DNA of 64,000 nucleotides from Marinobacter aromaticivorans (lineage in GTDB: Bacteria > Pseudomonadota > Gammaproteobacteria > Pseudomonadales > Oleiphilaceae). Numbering within the stretch: position 1 is the stretch's first letter; every line of letters starts with the position of its first letter. The notes below the pieces were generated by a model. That model made no database searches, was not told where the DNA came from, and saw nothing but the letters and a program-made list of their open reading frames with translations. Of the stretch, positions 43,922 through 53,315 are shown in pieces. The translations under genes and the position numbers were made by a program. The stretch is from NCBI RefSeq assembly GCF_002806975.1, contig NZ_NIHD01000005.1, positions 124,001-188,000 on the forward strand, in the 5' to 3' direction.

Positions 43922-44842
43922 ATGCCAGAGGGCGATGGTGTGAGACCGGATGATGAAGCTGTTATTGCGCGGTTTGTGGATGCAGTGTGGCTTGAGGATG
44001 GTTTGGGTGAGAAGACCCGCCAGGCTTACCGGAGCGATTTGCAGCGCCTTGCAGCATGGCTGGAATATCAGCCCGGCCAACCATTGCTGGCGCAAGCAAA
44101 GCGAACCGAGTTGCTGGCGTGGATGGCCAGCGGGCTTGCAGAAGGCATAAAAACCTCCACTGCGGCGCGACGTCTCTCGGGCATTCGTCGGTTTTACCGG
44201 TTTTTGCTCCGGGAGCGGCTGATTGCTGAAGATCCCACGTTGCGGATCGACAGCCCCCGGTTGCCACGGCGCTTACCGGATTCACTGACCGAAGAGGAAG
44301 TGGATGCACTTCTGGCAGAACCGGACCCCGGCCTGCCGATTGAGCTGAGAGACAAGGCCATGCTGGAAATTCTCTACGGTTGCGGTTTGCGGGTTTCCGA
44401 GCTTACCGGTTTGCGCGTTGATCAGGTGAATCTGCGGCAGGGGGTTATACGCGTTACCGGTAAAGGCGACAAAGAGCGACTGGTGCCGCTGGGTGAAGAA
44501 GCGGTGGATTGGCTCATCCGTTACATGAAAGAAGGGCGCCCCGAACTTTTGAAAGGTCGGGCCTGTGATGCGTTGTTTCCGGGCAACCGGGCCGCAGCCA
44601 TGACCCGGCAGACGTTCTGGCATCGCATCCGGCATTATGCCGTGCGCACTGGTACCCGCAAGCACTTGTCGCCCCATACACTGCGCCACGCTTTTGCAAC
44701 CCACCTGCTGAACCACGGTGCAGACCTGCGTGTTGTCCAGATGCTGCTGGGGCATTCGGATCTGTCAACAACCCAGATATACACTCACGTAGCGCAACAG
44801 CGCTTGCAGGCGCTGCATCGGGCCCATCATCCCCGTGGTTGA
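43922..44842 (+). CDS. xerD: site-specific tyrosine recombinase XerD
   Basis: This 306-residue recombinase resolves chromosome dimers at dif together with XerC and FtsK. The N-terminal SAM-like domain spans about 12-105. The catalytic residues Arg157 (CGLRVSEL), Lys181, His252 and Arg255 (HTLRHAFATHLL), His278 (LLGHSD) and Tyr287 (QIYTHV) are all present. Position before dsbC and recJ is the usual one. The ribosome site is weak and nearer than normal to the ATG, so a downstream GTG start is possible. Confidence 0.95.
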   Translation: MPEGDGVRPDDEAVIARFVDAVWLEDGLGEKTRQAYRSDLQRLAAWLEYQPGQPLLAQAKRTELLAWMASGLAEGIKTSTAARRLSGIRRFYRFLLRERLIAEDPTLRIDSPRLPRRLPDSLTEEEVDALLAEPDPGLPIELRDKAMLEILYGCGLRVSELTGLRVDQVNLRQGVIRVTGKGDKERLVPLGEEAVDWLIRYMKEGRPELLKGRACDALFPGNRAAAMTRQTFWHRIRHYAVRTGTRKHLSPHTLRHAFATHLLNHGADLRVVQMLLGHSDLSTTQIYTHVAQQRLQALHRAHHPRG

Positions 44843-44872
44843 GGGTGGCGTTTTCAGGTAGTGTAGGGGGTT

Positions 44873-44899
44873 GAACTTTTGTGGCGGGCCGGTGTCGCA
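44873..44899 (+). promoter_or_regulatory. candidate sigma-E (AlgU) promoter of dsbC
   Basis: GAACTT, 16 bases, then TCGCA. The -35 is perfect and the spacing is right for sigma-E; the -10 keeps TC and A of TCTGA. Transcription would begin near 44906, 81 bases before dsbC. In E. coli dsbC is known to belong to the sigma-E regulon. Confidence 0.5.
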
Positions 44900-44986
44900 C
44901 GGTTTGATTCAAAGCTCGTTTCACGGCTGGCGTGAGTGGTTCCGCAAGCTGAACAGGTCTCCGATTGAATAGGTGTGTTTGCCAGG

Positions 44987-45718
44987 ATGGAAATAAAACG
45001 TTTTGTGATGGTGGCAGTAATGGTGGCCGGTATTCTGGGCTCGCCTTTCAGTGTGGCCGGGGAAGTTGAAGACAACATTTCCGAGCGCCTTACAAAAGCC
45101 GTGCCCGGGCTGAAAGTCTTGTCTGTTCGGGAATCCGAGGCGAAGGGGTTGTACGAGGTCCAGAGCAATAACGGAGATACAATTTATACCACCTCTGATG
45201 GCCAGTACCTGCTCACCGGGGATTTGCTGAAGATCACCAGCAATGGCATTGCCAACGTAACGGAAGAAGCCAGAGCTAAAGAGCGCCACAAAACCATGGC
45301 GAGTTATGGTGAAGAAGGCGTTATCAGTTACAGGGCCAGTGATGAAAAAGCCGTTATTGATGTCTTCACCGATATCGACTGCCCTTACTGCCGCAAGCTC
45401 CACGATGAAGTGCCGCAGCTTAATGATTACGGTATTACCGTGAACTATTACGCCTATCCGCGCTCCGGACCGGGCACGCCATCTTTTGCCAAGTACATTT
45501 CCGTCTGGTGCGCAGAAGACCAGCAGTCTGCGATGGATTCGGCCAAGGCCGGCAAAGTCGTGCCCTCCGCCACCTGCGATAATCCTGTTCTCGAACAGTT
45601 TCAGCTCGGTCAGCGTGTTGGCGTAACGGGCACGCCGGCGATCGTGCTTGAAGATGGTAATGTGGTGCGTGGTTATTTGCCTGCCAGGAACCTGGCCGAA
45701 GGCCTGGGGTTGCTTTAA
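44987..45718 (+). CDS. dsbC: periplasmic disulfide isomerase DsbC
   Basis: This 243-residue protein has a signal peptide (1 to about 24), an N-terminal dimerisation domain (about 26-85) and a thioredoxin domain with CPYC (Cys132, Cys135) and cis-Pro GVTGTPAIV. It rearranges wrong disulfides in periplasmic proteins. A second cysteine pair (VWCAED, SATCDN) is structural. The start is uncertain: GTG 44975 or ATG 44987, neither with an ideal ribosome site. Confidence 0.95.
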   Translation: MEIKRFVMVAVMVAGILGSPFSVAGEVEDNISERLTKAVPGLKVLSVRESEAKGLYEVQSNNGDTIYTTSDGQYLLTGDLLKITSNGIANVTEEARAKERHKTMASYGEEGVISYRASDEKAVIDVFTDIDCPYCRKLHDEVPQLNDYGITVNYYAYPRSGPGTPSFAKYISVWCAEDQQSAMDSAKAGKVVPSATCDNPVLEQFQLGQRVGVTGTPAIVLEDGNVVRGYLPARNLAEGLGLL

Positions 45719-45774
45719 TGTCCGTTTCACTGGCCATGTAATTCCCGGCTGGCCCGGTTATGTGACAGGCTTTT

Positions 45775-45805
45775 GGTTCAGGGCTTATTCAATCGGCCCT
45801 GAACC
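45775..45805. promoter_or_regulatory. 10-base inverted repeat before hom
   Basis: GGTTCAGGGC (45775-45784) and GCCCTGAACC (45796-45805) are exact complements with an 11-base spacer. A TATACT -10-like element starts three bases later (45808-45813), 82 bases before hom. It may be the dsbC terminator or an operator for hom; no T run follows. Confidence 0.4.
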
Positions 45806-45894
45806 GGTATACTGTGCGGCCTTTAAACGTCGCAACATCGCAATGCTGCAACATTACAATTCATCAGCACCCCTTCGGGATCAGAGGTGAGAGC

Positions 45895-47196
45895 TTGAAA
45901 GACGTCAATGTCGGAATCTGCGGACTGGGAACCGTTGGCGGCGGTACATTCAATGTACTGACTCGCAATGCTGAACTTATTGCCGGCCGCGCGGGTTGTA
46001 ATATCCGGATTACCCGGGTAGCCAGCCGGCGCCACCGTGACGATATGGATCTTGGCAGTGTGCCCTTCAGCACCGAGATTTTTGATGTGGTAAACGATCC
46101 TTCGGTTGACGTGGTGGTAGAACTCATTGGTGGCTATGAGACCGCCAAAGAGCTTGTGCTGGCGGCAATCGGTAACGGCAAGCATGTTGTGACTGCCAAT
46201 AAGGCTCTGGTTGCAGTTCACGGCAACGAGATTTTTGAAGCTGCAGAGAAAGCCGGCGTTGTGGTTGCCTACGAGGCGGCTGTCGCAGGCGGAATTCCGG
46301 TAATGAAGGCTATCCGTGAAGGAATGGCCGCCAACCGTATTGACTGGATTGCCGGCATCATTAATGGCACAGGCAACTACATTCTTACCGAAATGCGCGC
46401 GGGCCGGGCGTTTGCCGACGTTCTGAAAGAAGCCCAGGACCTTGGTTACGCAGAGGCGGATCCGACCTTTGATGTTGAAGGTATTGATGCGGCCCACAAG
46501 TTGACGATTCTCGCCTCGGCGGGCTTTGGTGTGCCCCTGCAGTTTGATAAAGCCTTTACCGAAGGCATTTCAGAGGTCACACCCTATGACATTGCCCACG
46601 CTGAGCAGCTTGGCTATCGCATCAAGCACCTGGGTATTGCCCGCCGCCGGGATGAAGGTATCGAACTGCGGGTGCATCCGACACTGGTTCCCAAAAGCCA
46701 TCTGATTGCCCAGGTTGACGGCGTACTCAACGCTGTTCTTATGGACGGCGATGCCGTTGGCCAGACCATGTACTACGGGCCGGGCGCCGGCGCAGAAGCC
46801 ACAGCCTCCGCCGTTATTGCCGATATTGTTGATGTTGCACGGATTTCCGCAAGTACAGGCGCGTTGCGAGTGCCTTATCTCGGATTCAGGCCGGAAGCCA
46901 TGGAAAACCTGGACGTGCTCTCCATGGAGGAAGTCCAGTCTGCCTATTACCTGCGCATTACTGCTCTGGATCGCCCGGGTGTGCTGGCAAAAATTGCCTC
47001 AATTCTGAGTGAGCACGGCATTAATATCGAGTCCATCATGCAGAAGGAGTCCGAGCTCAAGGACGGCCGTATTCCGGTTATTATCCTGACCCATACTGTA
47101 CAGGAGCGCCAGGTTAACCGGGCTATAGAAGAGATGGAATCCCTCTCCGATATTGATGGCAAGGTTGTTCGCATCCGCGCTGAAAATTTCAATTGA
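45895..47196 (+). CDS. hom: homoserine dehydrogenase, TTG start
   Basis: This 433-residue enzyme reduces aspartate semialdehyde to homoserine. It has the NAD(P)-binding GLGTVGGG, catalytic-domain segments (ANKALVAVHG, AVAGGIPVMKAIREG, NGTGNYILTEM, DPTFDVEGIDAAHK) and a C-terminal ACT domain (about 352-430; YYLRITALDRPGVLAKI) for feedback by threonine. The TTG at 45895 has GAGG upstream and gives the standard KDVNVGICGLG start; the long open frame before it does not look coding. thrC follows 26 bases later. Confidence 0.95.
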   Translation: MKDVNVGICGLGTVGGGTFNVLTRNAELIAGRAGCNIRITRVASRRHRDDMDLGSVPFSTEIFDVVNDPSVDVVVELIGGYETAKELVLAAIGNGKHVVTANKALVAVHGNEIFEAAEKAGVVVAYEAAVAGGIPVMKAIREGMAANRIDWIAGIINGTGNYILTEMRAGRAFADVLKEAQDLGYAEADPTFDVEGIDAAHKLTILASAGFGVPLQFDKAFTEGISEVTPYDIAHAEQLGYRIKHLGIARRRDEGIELRVHPTLVPKSHLIAQVDGVLNAVLMDGDAVGQTMYYGPGAGAEATASAVIADIVDVARISASTGALRVPYLGFRPEAMENLDVLSMEEVQSAYYLRITALDRPGVLAKIASILSEHGINIESIMQKESELKDGRIPVIILTHTVQERQVNRAIEEMESLSDIDGKVVRIRAENFN

Positions 47197-47222
47197 GAAT
47201 ACGATAACCGACAGGTATACAC

Positions 47223-48623
47223 GTGAGATACATCAGTACGCGGGGTGAAGCTCCCGCACTGGGCTTTGAGGACGTTCTGCTCACTGGCCTGGCCCCCGAC
47301 GGTGGCCTTTATGTTCCGGAATCGCTCCCGCACTTCAGTCTGGAAGAAATCCGCAGTTGGCGCGGGCTTCCGTACACCGAGCTTGCGTTCAATATTATGT
47401 ATCCGTTCGTGGATGAAGCCATTCCCGAGGCGGACTTCCGGCAGATGCTTGACGAGACCTATGGTGTTTTTGCCCACAAGGCCGTCGCGCCGCTGGTTCA
47501 GCTCGACACCAACGAATGGGTGATGGAGTTGTTCCGCGGGCCAACCCTGGCGTTCAAGGACTTCGCCCTGCAGTTGCTGGGCCGCCTGCTGGATTACGTG
47601 CTTGGAAAGCGCAAGCAGCACGCTGTAATCATGGGTGCCACTTCCGGAGATACAGGGTCTGCTGCCATTGAAGGCTGTCGCCGCTGTGAGCACGTGGATA
47701 TCTTCATTCTGCACCCCCATGGGCGTGTTTCGGAAGTGCAGCGCCGCCAGATGACCACGGTTCAGGGTGATAACATCCACAACATTGCCGTTCGGGGCAA
47801 TTTTGATGATTGTCAGCGCATGGTCAAAGAGAGTTTCGGCGACCAGTCGTTCCTGGGCGGCAAGGCCAGGCTGGCTGCGGTCAACTCCATCAACTGGGCC
47901 CGGATCATGGCCCAGATTGTTTATTACTTCCACGCATCGCTGGCGCTCGGTGGCCCGGATCGCAGCATGGCGTTCTCGGTGCCCACCGGTAATTTCGGGG
48001 ATATCTTTGCCGGTTATCTGGCGAAGAAAATGGGCCTGCCGGTATCTCAGCTGGTTATCGCCACCAACCGGAACGATATTCTTCACCGCTTCATGAGTGG
48101 CAACAAATACGAGCAGCATCAGCTTGAGCATACCCTGTCGCCGAGCATGGATATAATGGTGTCCAGCAACTTCGAGCGCTTGCTGTTTGATCTCCATGGC
48201 CGTGATGGACGGGCCGTTAAAGAACTGCTGGAGAGCGCGGCGAAAGGCCCGGTAAGTATCGAAGATTACCGCTGGAAACAGGCACGAAAACTGTTCGACA
48301 GCGCTGCGGTTGATGACAAGACGACGTGTGACACCATCCGTGAAGTCTACCAGCAGAACGAATATCTGCTGGACCCTCACACGGCCATTGGTGTGCGCGC
48401 TGCCCGTGACTGTCGCCGCGATGCCCGGATTCCGATGATCACCCTCGGAACCGCCCACCCGGCCAAGTTTCCGGATGCCATCGTTGAATCCGGCCTGACA
48501 GTTAAGCCAGAACTTCCGGCCCACATGGCGGACCTGTTTGAGCGCGAGGAGCGTTATACCGTGCTCGACAACGACAGGGCAGGCGTTCAGGACTTCATTG
48601 CAAAACATTGGAAGAACTCTTAA
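47223..48623 (+). CDS. thrC: threonine synthase, GTG start
   Basis: This 466-residue PLP enzyme converts O-phosphohomoserine to threonine. The PLP lysine sits in GPTLAFKDFALQ, with GATSGDTGSAAIEG and SVPTGNFGDIFAGY for cofactor binding. It starts with GTG at 47223 and is probably co-transcribed with hom. Confidence 0.96.
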   Translation: MRYISTRGEAPALGFEDVLLTGLAPDGGLYVPESLPHFSLEEIRSWRGLPYTELAFNIMYPFVDEAIPEADFRQMLDETYGVFAHKAVAPLVQLDTNEWVMELFRGPTLAFKDFALQLLGRLLDYVLGKRKQHAVIMGATSGDTGSAAIEGCRRCEHVDIFILHPHGRVSEVQRRQMTTVQGDNIHNIAVRGNFDDCQRMVKESFGDQSFLGGKARLAAVNSINWARIMAQIVYYFHASLALGGPDRSMAFSVPTGNFGDIFAGYLAKKMGLPVSQLVIATNRNDILHRFMSGNKYEQHQLEHTLSPSMDIMVSSNFERLLFDLHGRDGRAVKELLESAAKGPVSIEDYRWKQARKLFDSAAVDDKTTCDTIREVYQQNEYLLDPHTAIGVRAARDCRRDARIPMITLGTAHPAKFPDAIVESGLTVKPELPAHMADLFEREERYTVLDNDRAGVQDFIAKHWKNS

Positions 48624-48629
48624 CCCGGA

Positions 48630-50363
48630 ATGACACCCAAAAAGATCCTGCGTCGCCCCCGCCCGGAAGGTCATCCGGACTGGGGGCAAGACCTGCCCCC
48701 TTTGCTCCGCCGGCTATACGCTGCCCGCGGGGTTACCTCCGATGACCAGTTACGTTATACCCTCAGACATCTCGCCTCACCCTTTGAATTGCGCGGTATC
48801 GATCGTGCGGTGGAGTTGCTGGCAGACGCCATTGCCCGGAACCGGCGGGTGCTTGTCCTCGGGGATTTCGATGCGGACGGCGCCACCAGCACTGCGGTAG
48901 CCATGCTCGGGCTTTCCATGCTGGGCCTGCAGAGCATTGATTTTCGGGTGCCCAGTCGTTTTGCCGATGGTTACGGGCTGACCCCCGGGATTATCGAACG
49001 CCTGCGGGAGGAAGGTGAATTGCCGGATCTCCTGGTGACGGTGGATAACGGGATTTCTGCGATTGAAGGAGTCAGGGCAGCCCGGGACCTCGGTATCAAA
49101 GTGGTGGTTACAGACCACCACCTGGCAGGAGAGGTACTGCCGGATGCCGATGCCATCGTTAACCCCAATCAGCCCGGTTGTGCTTTCCTGAGCAAGAACG
49201 CCGCTGGCGTGGGTGTGATGTTCTACGTGCTCACCGCCTTGCGCAAAAAACTCAGGGAGGACGGCCGTTTGCCACAGCCCGAGCCCAACCTGGGTAATCT
49301 GCTGGATCTGGTGGCGCTGGGCACCGTGGCCGATGTTGTGCCTCTGGATCACAACAACCGCATTTTCGTTGAGCAGGGGCTGCGGCGCATCCGCCAGGGC
49401 GAGGCCCGGCCGGGCATTCTTGCGTTGCTGGAAGTTGCCGGACGTGATCATTCGGCAATCAGCTCCACGGACCTCGGCTTTGTGGTTGGCCCTCGCCTGA
49501 ATGCGGCGGGCCGGCTGGATGATATGAGTGTTGGTATCGCCTGCCTGCTGTCAGACAGTCCCGATGAAGCCCGGCGCCTTGCCCGGGAGCTGGACACGTT
49601 CAACCGGGAGCGCCGGACCATTGAGAAAGACATGAAGGCGCAGGCCCAGGCTCTGCTGGCCTCCATGTCGCTGGATCTGGAAGGCCTGCCCTGGGGATTG
49701 GCGCTGTTCGATCAGGATTGGCACCAGGGTGTGATCGGCATCCTGGCGGCCCGGATCCGCGAGCAGACCCACCGGCCCACCATTGCCTTTGCGCCGGATG
49801 AAAATGGCGTGGATATCAAGGGCTCTGCCCGTTCAATTCCCGGGTTGCATATCCGCGATGTGCTGGCGGTTGTGGATTCCCGGCATCCGGGCGTAATGAA
49901 AAAATACGGTGGCCATGCCATGGCAGCAGGTATGACGTTGGCGCGCAGCGATTTTGATGCTTTTTCTGAGGCCTTTGACCGGGCTGTGCGGGACACCCTG
50001 ACGGCGGCAGATCTTGAAGCAGCGATCATCACCGATGGGCCCTTGAGCTCGGAAGAGTTGTCGCTGGAAACGGCGGCGTTGCTGAAACGTGCGGGACCCT
50101 GGGGGCAGCACTTCCCGGAGCCTTTGTTTGATGGTGAGTTCCGGGTGGTGAGCCAGCGTATTGTTGGCGAAAACCACCTGAAGCTGGTTTTGCAGCCGGT
50201 GGATGGCAGCGGCATCATTGACGGTATTGCGTTCAATACCGGGCCGGAGGTTCCTGATTTCACGCGCACGGGCGCGCGGGTGGTTTATAAGCCGGATGCC
50301 AATACCTTTCGGGGGCGCACTAATTTGCAGCTTTTAGTGGATTATCTGGAGCCGCTTTCTTAA
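48630..50363 (+). CDS. recJ: single-stranded-DNA-specific exonuclease RecJ
   Basis: This 577-residue 5'-3' exonuclease acts in recombination and mismatch repair. It has the DHH-family motifs DFDADGATS (Asp79, Asp81, Asp83), TVDNG, TDHH (Asp162-His164), a DHHA1 domain with GGHAMAAG, and a C-terminal OB fold. It starts six bases after thrC. Confidence 0.96.
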   Translation: MTPKKILRRPRPEGHPDWGQDLPPLLRRLYAARGVTSDDQLRYTLRHLASPFELRGIDRAVELLADAIARNRRVLVLGDFDADGATSTAVAMLGLSMLGLQSIDFRVPSRFADGYGLTPGIIERLREEGELPDLLVTVDNGISAIEGVRAARDLGIKVVVTDHHLAGEVLPDADAIVNPNQPGCAFLSKNAAGVGVMFYVLTALRKKLREDGRLPQPEPNLGNLLDLVALGTVADVVPLDHNNRIFVEQGLRRIRQGEARPGILALLEVAGRDHSAISSTDLGFVVGPRLNAAGRLDDMSVGIACLLSDSPDEARRLARELDTFNRERRTIEKDMKAQAQALLASMSLDLEGLPWGLALFDQDWHQGVIGILAARIREQTHRPTIAFAPDENGVDIKGSARSIPGLHIRDVLAVVDSRHPGVMKKYGGHAMAAGMTLARSDFDAFSEAFDRAVRDTLTAADLEAAIITDGPLSSEELSLETAALLKRAGPWGQHFPEPLFDGEFRVVSQRIVGENHLKLVLQPVDGSGIIDGIAFNTGPEVPDFTRTGARVVYKPDANTFRGRTNLQLLVDYLEPLS

Positions 50364-50391
50364 TCAGGCTTCTGGGGCTGGCCCGGGGGCG

Positions 50392-50481
50392 GGTGAGGTA
50401 GTTCCGGGAGTGTCGAAAACATGGATGTTTTCGTCAAGCGTACAGGGAGGTATTCACAGCGTCTCCCGGAACTACCTCACC
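50392..50481. repeat. 90-base structured inverted repeat between recJ and prfB
   Basis: Outer 19-base arms (50392-50410 and 50463-50481) are exact complements (GGTGAGGTAGTTCCGGGAG and its complement). Inside, CGAAAACA-TGGA-TGTTTTCG (50414-50433) forms a second hairpin with a four-base loop. It has no coding sense. It could be an intergenic repeat of REP/MITE type or the recJ terminator; copy number elsewhere cannot be seen here. Confidence 0.75.
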
Positions 50482-50618
50482 TGCCGCCGGCTTGCTACCA
50501 AGCCTGGTCATTCCTGACCAGTGCTTGCACGAATGCGGCTGCTGATTTACAGCTGGAATTCCGGTAGAATCCCGCCACTGTTTTTACGCACCATTTTCCA
50601 ACATCGAGTAATGTCCTT

Positions 50619-51714
50619 ATGGAAGTTAATCCCATTGTGACGAAGATTAAAGAGCTTCGTGAGCGTACTGAAGCGCTCAGGGGGTATCTTTGACTACGAT
50701 CAGCGTAGCGAACGGCTGGTTGAAGTAGAACGCGAACTGGAAATGCCCACTGTGTGGGATGACCCCGAGCGGGCGCAGGCACTGGGCAAGGAGCGTTCTG
50801 ATCTTGATTTGATTGTCAGTACCATCGACAACCTGACTACCGGCCTGACTGACGCCGAGAGCCTCCTGGAACTGGCGGTTGAAGAAGATGATGCCGACAC
50901 GGTGACCGAGATTGAATCGGATCTTGAAGCCCTGGATGCCGAGCTTGAAAAACTCGAATTCCGCCGCATGTTTTCCGGTGAGATGGACGCCAATAATGCC
51001 TATCTGGAGATCCAGGCAGGGTCTGGCGGTACCGAGGCCCAGGACTGGGCCAACATGCTTCTGCGCATGTACCTGCGCTGGGCTGAGAGCCGGGGGTTCA
51101 GGACAGAGATTGTAGAATTGCAGGAAGGTGATGTGGCCGGCATTAAGAGTGCCACCGTTCACATTCAGGGTGAGTATGCGTTCGGCTGGGCGCGCACGGA
51201 AACCGGTGTTCACCGTCTGGTCCGCAAGTCACCGTTTGATTCCGGCAATCGTCGCCACACATCGTTCTCTTCGGTGTTTGTGTCACCGGAAGTGGACGAC
51301 AGTTTTGAGATTGAGATCAACCCGGCCGATCTGCGAGTGGATGTTTACCGTGCCTCCGGCGCGGGTGGTCAGCACGTTAACCGGACGGAATCCGCGGTGC
51401 GCCTGACCCATAACCCGACAGGGATTGTTGTGGCCTGCCAGGCTGGCCGGAGCCAGCACCAGAACAAGGACCAGGCCATGAAGCAGCTCAAGGCCAAGCT
51501 TTATGAGCGTGAGATGCAGGAGCGCAACGCCGAGAAGCAGAAAGCCGAAGATGCAAAATCCGATATAGGCTGGGGCAGCCAGATTCGTTCCTATGTGCTG
51601 GACGATGGCCGTATCAAGGATTTGCGCACCAAGGTTGAAACCAGCAACACCCAGGCTGTGTTGGATGGTGATATCGATAGGTTTATTGAAGCCAGCCTGA
51701 AGATGGCGCTGTAA
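50619..51714 (+). CDS. prfB: peptide chain release factor 2 (programmed +1 frameshift)
   Basis: Reading starts at ATG 50619 and meets an in-frame TGA at 50691 after 24 codons; a +1 shift at CTT-TGA-C continues to 51714, giving 364 residues, the usual RF2 length. The second part has the RF2 tripeptide SPF ([11 protein letters not shown]) and the catalytic GGQ ([12 protein letters not shown]). It releases chains at UGA and UAA. lysS follows 51 bases later. Confidence 0.96.
50682..50694 (+). promoter_or_regulatory. RF2 autoregulatory frameshift site
   Basis: The sequence around 50679-50694 reads AGG-GGG-TAT-CTT-TGA-C. The internal Shine-Dalgarno-like AGGGGG lies at the standard three-base distance before CTT, and the stop is the weak TGA-C. 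When RF2 is scarce the ribosome slips +1 and makes more RF2. Confidence 0.95.
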
Positions 51715-51765
51715 GCAGCGCCACAACAAAGCCAACCCGGACCCCCGATTTTCTAGTGAGCCAAC

Positions 51766-53313
51766 ATGACTGAACACGCCAAGAATGCATCGCAAGAGGA
51801 TAACAAGCTGATTGCGGAACGCCGCGCCAAGCTGGCCGAGTTGCGCGAGAGCGGTAATCCTTTTCCTAACGATTTCCGCCGCGATGCCACTGCCGCAGAA
51901 TTGCAGGCCAGATACGGTGACTACAGTAAGGAAGAGCTGGAGTCCATGGGCATTAAAGCGGCCATTGCTGGCCGTATGATGCTCGACCGCAAAGCATTCA
52001 AAGTAGTTCAGGATATGACTGGCCGCATCCAGGTTTATGCGTCCAAAGATGTGCAGAAAGATACCAGGCACTGGGATCTGGGCGACATTATTGGAGTGCG
52101 GGGCACTTTGTGCAAGTCCGGTAAAGGTGATTTGTACGTGACCATGGATGAGTATGTTTTGCTCACCAAGTCTCTGCGCCCGCTGCCAGAGAAGCACAAG
52201 GGGCTGACCGATACCGAATCCCGTTACCGCCACCGGTATGTGGATCTGATGGTTAACGAGGACAGCCGACGGGTATTCCTCACGCGCTCGAAAATCATTA
52301 CCGCCATGCGTCAGTTTTTCGCGGAACGCGATTTCATGGAGGTGGAAACCCCCATGCTGCAGGTGATTCCCGGCGGCGCCACCGCGCGACCGTTTATGAC
52401 CCACCATAACGCTCTGGGCATTGATATGTACCTGCGCATCGCGCCGGAGCTGTACCTGAAGCGCCTGGTGGTTGGCGGTTTTGAGCGGGTGTTCGAGATT
52501 AACCGTAACTTCCGGAACGAGGGGCTTTCTACCCGTCACAACCCGGAATTCACCATGGTGGAATTCTATCAGGCCTATGCCGATTACAATGACCTGATGG
52601 ATCTTACCGAAGACATGCTGCGGACCATCACCGAGCAGGTGCTGGGCACTACAACCGTGGTGAATACACGCATTCTGGCTGATGGCACGGAAGAGTCTAT
52701 CGAGTACGATTTCGGCAAGCCTTTCGAGCGTTTGACGGTTGTAGACGCCATCCTGCGCTACTGTCCGGATGTGACCGCGGAGCAGCTGGCGGATGAGGCG
52801 TCTGCGCGCCAGGTGGCAAAGGATCTGGGTATTCACGTTAAAAACGGCTGGGGCCTGGGCAAGATTCAGATCGAAATCTTTGAGGCAACGGCTGAGCACC
52901 GTCTGATGCAACCCACGTTTATCACCGAATACCCGAAAGAAGTCTCGCCACTGGCACGTAGCAAAGACAGCAACCCGTTTGTAACCGAGCGCTTTGAGCT
53001 CTTTGTGGGTGGCCGTGAGATTGCCAATGGTTTTTCCGAGCTCAACGATGCGGAAGAGCAGGCCGAGCGCTTCCGGGCGCAGGTCGCCGAGAAAGACGCC
53101 GGCGACGACGAGGCCATGTTCTACGATGAAGACTATGTGATGGCCCTGGAGTACGGGCTGCCCCCAACGGCGGGTGAGGGTATAGGTATTGATCGTCTGG
53201 CCATGCTGCTGACGAACTCGCCGTCCATTCGGGACGTCATCCTGTTCCCGGCCATGCGCCCGGAACACAAAGGCGAAGGTGCCCAGAGCGAAAAAGCCGA
53301 AGATAAGGAGTAA
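51766..53313 (+). CDS. lysS: lysyl-tRNA synthetase, class II
   Basis: This 515-residue enzyme has an N-terminal OB anticodon domain (about 60-165). Class II motifs follow: motif 1 around [10 protein letters not shown], motif 2 [20 protein letters not shown], motif 3 [10 protein letters not shown]. The length is typical. It precedes ung by two bases. Confidence 0.97.
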   Translation: MTEHAKNASQEDNKLIAERRAKLAELRESGNPFPNDFRRDATAAELQARYGDYSKEELESMGIKAAIAGRMMLDRKAFKVVQDMTGRIQVYASKDVQKDTRHWDLGDIIGVRGTLCKSGKGDLYVTMDEYVLLTKSLRPLPEKHKGLTDTESRYRHRYVDLMVNEDSRRVFLTRSKIITAMRQFFAERDFMEVETPMLQVIPGGATARPFMTHHNALGIDMYLRIAPELYLKRLVVGGFERVFEINRNFRNEGLSTRHNPEFTMVEFYQAYADYNDLMDLTEDMLRTITEQVLGTTTVVNTRILADGTEESIEYDFGKPFERLTVVDAILRYCPDVTAEQLADEASARQVAKDLGIHVKNGWGLGKIQIEIFEATAEHRLMQPTFITEYPKEVSPLARSKDSNPFVTERFELFVGGREIANGFSELNDAEEQAERFRAQVAEKDAGDDEAMFYDEDYVMALEYGLPPTAGEGIGIDRLAMLLTNSPSIRDVILFPAMRPEHKGEGAQSEKAEDKE

Positions 53314-53315
53314 GC

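Noticed and set aside
43922..44842. Tyrosine recombinase as a sign of an integrated element
   Set aside because: Sequence and neighbours (dsbC, recJ) identify housekeeping XerD; no att repeats or phage genes nearby.
45843..45890. Attenuator leader peptide for threonine control of hom
   Set aside because: The 15-codon frame has no run of Thr or Ile codons and no clear terminator/antiterminator pair follows.
46947..48689. A 580-codon open frame on the minus strand across hom and thrC
   Set aside because: Shadow of thrC with no recognisable protein features.
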